In this document: positions 6,902-8,734 of the stretch, piece after piece
Layout: the number at the start of each line of letters is the position of its first letter
How positions within the stretch are numbered: position 1 is the first letter of the stretch
DNA from: Prochlorococcus marinus str. MIT 9215
Lineage (GTDB): Bacteria > Cyanobacteriota > Cyanobacteriia > PCC-6307 > Cyanobiaceae
NCBI GenBank assembly: GCA_949486985.1
Contig: CATBLW010000095.1
Span: forward strand, 1 to 8,734
DNA length: 8,734 nucleotides
Direction of reading: 5' to 3'
Made by a program: the position numbers and the translations under genes
Notes under the pieces: model-generated
What the model was told of the DNA's origin: nothing
Databases searched by the model: none
The model's input: only the letters and a program-made list of their open reading frames with translations

Positions 6902-6932
6902 AAATCAGAATCAATTTTTGACTCTCTGATTT
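6902..6932. repeat. Inverted repeat overlapping the methyltransferase -35 box, candidate operator
   Basis: AAATCAGA (6902-6909) and TCTGATTT (6925-6932) are perfect complements. Inside them TCAA (6911-6914) and TTGA (6918-6921) continue the symmetry around a TTT centre. The right half contains the TTGACT -35 candidate. A dimeric regulator bound here would be in direct contact with RNA polymerase. No known consensus is matched. Confidence 0.45.
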
Positions 6933-6948
6933 AACATTTCTCTATTAA
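6918..6948 (+). promoter_or_regulatory. Likely promoter of the betaine-synthesis genes
   Basis: TTGACT (6918-6923) matches the -35 consensus at five of six bases. TATTAA (6943-6948) is a fair -10 with a 19-bp spacer; TCTATT at 6941-6946 gives a 17-bp spacer but a poorer hexamer. Transcription would start near 6955, leaving a leader of under 20 nt before the ATG at 6972. This is a prediction from sequence only. Confidence 0.4.
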
Positions 6949-6971
6949 AATCTCGGCAAGTTTTAGACTGC

Positions 6972-7820
6972 ATGACTTTGAATCAACATTCCCAAAAACC
7001 TTGCCTTGAAGACGAGCAAAGCTTTGGCCAGGATCCAGAATCTGTTCGGGAAACAGACCATTACCAACAGGAATATATTGAGCAATTCACCGATCGTTGG
7101 GACAGCCTTATCGATTGGGAGGCAAGGACTGAAGCTGAGGGCGACTTCTTTATCAAGATTCTCCGAGAGCATGGAGCGAAAACGGTTCTCGATGTTGCCA
7201 CTGGCACGGGTTTTCACTCCATAAGTCTTTTAAAGGAGGGTTTCGATGTAACAAGCGCAGATGGCAGCCCAAATATGTTGGCTAGGGCTTTTAAAAATGC
7301 TCGTGATAATGACCATCTTTTGAGAACAAGACAGGCAGATTGGCGCTTTTTGAATAGAGACATCCACGGTGAGTTTGATGCTGTTATTTGTCTAGGCAAT
7401 TCTTTTACTCATCTATTTAGAGAGCGCGATCGTCGTAAGGCATTGGCTGAATATTATGCTGTTTTGAAGCATGATGGAATCCTCATCCTTGATCATCGAA
7501 ATTATGATCGCCTATTAGATGGTGGAGCTGCGGTCCGCTCTGGGAAGGGAAATGTATATTGCGGCAAAGATGTGAATGTCAGTCCTGAACATGTTGATGA
7601 AGGTCTGGCTCGATTCCAGTATGCATTCAGTGATGGCAGTACTTACCATTTGAATATGTTCCCTTTGAGAAATGGATATGTGCGCCGTTTGATGAATGAA
7701 GTCGGCTTTCAGAAGATCAGCACATTTGGTGATTACCTGCCTGGTCATCATGATCCAGACTTCTATGTACATGTCGCTGAGAAGGCATATTGTTTCGATG
7801 GTGATAACACCGCTATGTGA
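6972..7820 (+). CDS. gsmt: Glycine/sarcosine N-methyltransferase (betaine synthesis)
   Basis: AdoMet-dependent enzyme that methylates glycine to sarcosine and sarcosine to dimethylglycine, the first two steps of de novo glycine betaine synthesis in halotolerant cyanobacteria and Ectothiorhodospira. It has 282 residues. The Rossmann-type motif I is VLDVATGTGFHS (72-83) with the GSMT-typical FHS. ADGSPNML (96-103) holds the acidic ribose-binding position, then QADWRFLNRDIHGEFDAV and CLGNSFTHLF (140-149). LDHRNYD (173-179), YCGKDV and the near-end DYLPGHHDPDFYVHVAEK are also familiar GSMT blocks. About 25 residues before RETDHYQQEYI (26-36) are variable. The ATG at 6972 is the first in frame after the promoter; no Shine-Dalgarno is seen. 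It is followed after 39 bp by the second methyltransferase, so the two are probably one transcript. Base use is more AT-rich than ilvD or proV, which might hint at a separate history, but this was not computed. Confidence 0.95.
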   Translation: MTLNQHSQKPCLEDEQSFGQDPESVRETDHYQQEYIEQFTDRWDSLIDWEARTEAEGDFFIKILREHGAKTVLDVATGTGFHSISLLKEGFDVTSADGSPNMLARAFKNARDNDHLLRTRQADWRFLNRDIHGEFDAVICLGNSFTHLFRERDRRKALAEYYAVLKHDGILILDHRNYDRLLDGGAAVRSGKGNVYCGKDVNVSPEHVDEGLARFQYAFSDGSTYHLNMFPLRNGYVRRLMNEVGFQKISTFGDYLPGHHDPDFYVHVAEKAYCFDGDNTAM

Positions 7821-7859
7821 TCTGATAAGGCATCGCTGTAATTATTATTCCGTTTAGAA

Positions 7860-8734
7860 ATGGCTTCTCTTTCATCTTCAGAATCTTCGTCCCCAGTTTC
7901 TTCATCCCCAGGTTCTTCTTCGGCTGCCAATGTTGCGGCCAGTTACTACGACAGCAGCGATGCTGATCTTTTTTATGCTGAGATCTGGGGAGGCGAAGAT
8001 ATTCATATTGGCCTCTATGAGAGCAATGGTGAAGCCATCTCCCAGGCGAGCGAGCGAACTGTTGAAACGCTTATGAAGCTTGCTGGGGCTCCTCCAGTTG
8101 GTGGTTGTGTGGTTGATCTTGGTTCTGGTTATGGCGGAGCCGCTCGCAGGATGGCAGCGCAATGGCAGGTGAATGTGCACGCCATCAATATTTCTTCTGT
8201 AGAGAACAGTCGTCATCGTGAGCTCAATGCAAAGGCTGGATTGGCAGATCGAATCACCGTCCATGACGCTTCCTTTGAATCTGTTCCATTGCCTGATGGC
8301 ATTGCTGATGTGGTTTGGAGTCAAGACGCCATTCTTCATTCAGGCAATCGTCTTCAAGTGATGCAGGAGGTCTCAAGGCTTCTTAAGCCAGGAGGCGTTT
8401 TTGTATTAACAGATCCGATGGCTTCTGATGAGGCTGATCCGAATGCTCTTCGGCCGATCCTTGATCGGATTCATCTTGCAGATCTAGCTTCTCCTGATCG
8501 TTATCAACTCTGGGCTGATGCTTCCGGTTTGAAGAGACAGGATTGGTTTGATCGCACAGAGATGCTTGTGATGCATTACACGCGTGTAAGGGAGGAATTG
8601 CGAAGACGCCAGGATGAGCTTGCCAAGGTAATTAGCTTGGATTATTTGAACCGGATGGATGTTGGCCTCGGTCATTGGATAGAAGGAGGAAGCGAAGGCC
8701 GATTGTGTTGGGGAATGATGCGTTTCCTCAAGGC
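7860..8734 (+). CDS. sdmt: Sarcosine/dimethylglycine N-methyltransferase (betaine synthesis), 3' partial
   Basis: Completes betaine synthesis by methylating sarcosine and dimethylglycine to glycine betaine with AdoMet. The frame starts at the ATG at 7860 and is still open at the window edge after 291 full codons; by comparison with the family only a few C-terminal residues are missing. The SDMT signature YYDSSDADLFYAEIWGGEDI starts at residue 29 and IHIGLY follows. Motif I is VVDLGSGYGGAAR (84-96). AINISSVEN (108-116), WSQDAILHSG (153-162), the post-motif LLKPGG (174-179) and the late HWIEGG (272-277) all match the group. An in-frame TAA at 7839-7841 limits upstream starts. Residues 2-22 are Ser/Pro-rich and absent from homologues such as the halophile enzyme; they come from a tandem DNA repeat (7884-7923). 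If not translated, a later start would be needed, but no ATG occurs before the signature. Confidence 0.94.
   Translation, partial: MASLSSSESSSPVSSSPGSSSAANVAASYYDSSDADLFYAEIWGGEDIHIGLYESNGEAISQASERTVETLMKLAGAPPVGGCVVDLGSGYGGAARRMAAQWQVNVHAINISSVENSRHRELNAKAGLADRITVHDASFESVPLPDGIADVVWSQDAILHSGNRLQVMQEVSRLLKPGGVFVLTDPMASDEADPNALRPILDRIHLADLASPDRYQLWADASGLKRQDWFDRTEMLVMHYTRVREELRRRQDELAKVISLDYLNRMDVGLGHWIEGGSEGRLCWGMMRFLK
7884..7923 (+). repeat. Tandem 15-bp repeat coding for a Ser/Pro-rich head
   Basis: Unit one, TCTTCGTCCCCAGTT (7884-7898), and unit two, TCTTCATCCCCAGGT (7899-7913), agree at 13 of 15 bases. A third, incomplete copy, TCTTCTTCGG, follows. All lie in frame and encode SSSPV, SSSPG and SSS. 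The length is a multiple of three, so copy-number change would leave the reading frame intact. Confidence 0.75.

Larger units (their letters stand above)
6634..6971. promoter_or_regulatory. Divergent regulatory region between proVWX and the betaine-synthesis genes
   Basis: A 338-bp gap between two divergent sets, both concerned with glycine betaine. It holds two separate inverted repeats (6801-6825 and 6902-6932), likely promoter boxes for the plus-strand genes, and a direct repeat of TTAAAGCGT at 6750-6758 and 6861-6869 with partly similar flanks. Plus-strand pyrimidine-rich runs at 6730-6742 become purine-rich in the transporter leader. I see no small gene. If the -10 near 6797 is right, proV has a leader of roughly 155 nt, while the methyltransferase leader would be short. 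Confidence 0.6.

Noticed and set aside
7902..8339. 145-codon minus-strand frame opposite the second methyltransferase
   Set aside because: The plus-strand frame carries the full SDMT signature; the opposite frame is a shadow.
1..8734. CRISPR arrays, insertion sequences, tRNA genes or phage genes
   Set aside because: I looked for regular repeats, terminal inverted repeats with transposase, cloverleaf sequence and phage proteins and saw none.

Overview
The window looks like a chromosomal segment of a marine picocyanobacterium of the Synechococcus / low-light Prochlorococcus group. This rests on the closeness of the IlvD, CIA30-like and betaine proteins to what I remember of those lineages, a roughly 50% GC composition, tight gene spacing and weak or absent Shine-Dalgarno sequences. 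No search was run, so the genus is an inference.

Left part (1-3010). Two plus-strand genes, a CIA30-family protein cut off by the window edge and an unrecognised acidic protein of about 146 residues, overlap slightly and run toward ilvD. On the minus strand a small membrane-anchored coiled-coil protein lies just upstream of ilvD (dihydroxy-acid dehydratase, branched-chain amino acid synthesis). The plus-strand pair and ilvD converge with only 7 bp between their stop codons.

Middle (3011-3578). About 570 bp hold no confident gene. The stretch is AT-richer than its surroundings and contains a possible 45-codon ORF, a perfect 10-bp palindrome and a stem-loop that could end or form a small RNA.

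Right part (3579-8734). This is a compatible-solute module for glycine betaine. On the minus strand proV, proW and proX, the three parts of an OpuA/ProU-type ABC importer, are joined by two ATGA overlaps, which indicates one transcript. Divergently, on the plus strand, lie a glycine/sarcosine N-methyltransferase gene and a sarcosine/dimethylglycine N-methyltransferase gene. Together these make betaine from glycine by three AdoMet-dependent methylations; the second gene is cut off within its last few codons. The shared 338-bp intergenic region (6634-6971) carries two unrelated inverted repeats. One overlaps the likely -35 box of the methyltransferase promoter and the other overlaps a possible -10 box of the transporter promoter. 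They are the best candidates here for salt-responsive control sites.

The pairing of betaine synthesis and uptake is known in marine Synechococcus, so the module itself is not new. The less familiar points are the dyads, the Ser/Pro-rich head of the second methyltransferase (built from a 15-bp tandem repeat), the non-lipoprotein ProX, and the contents of the 570-bp gap.
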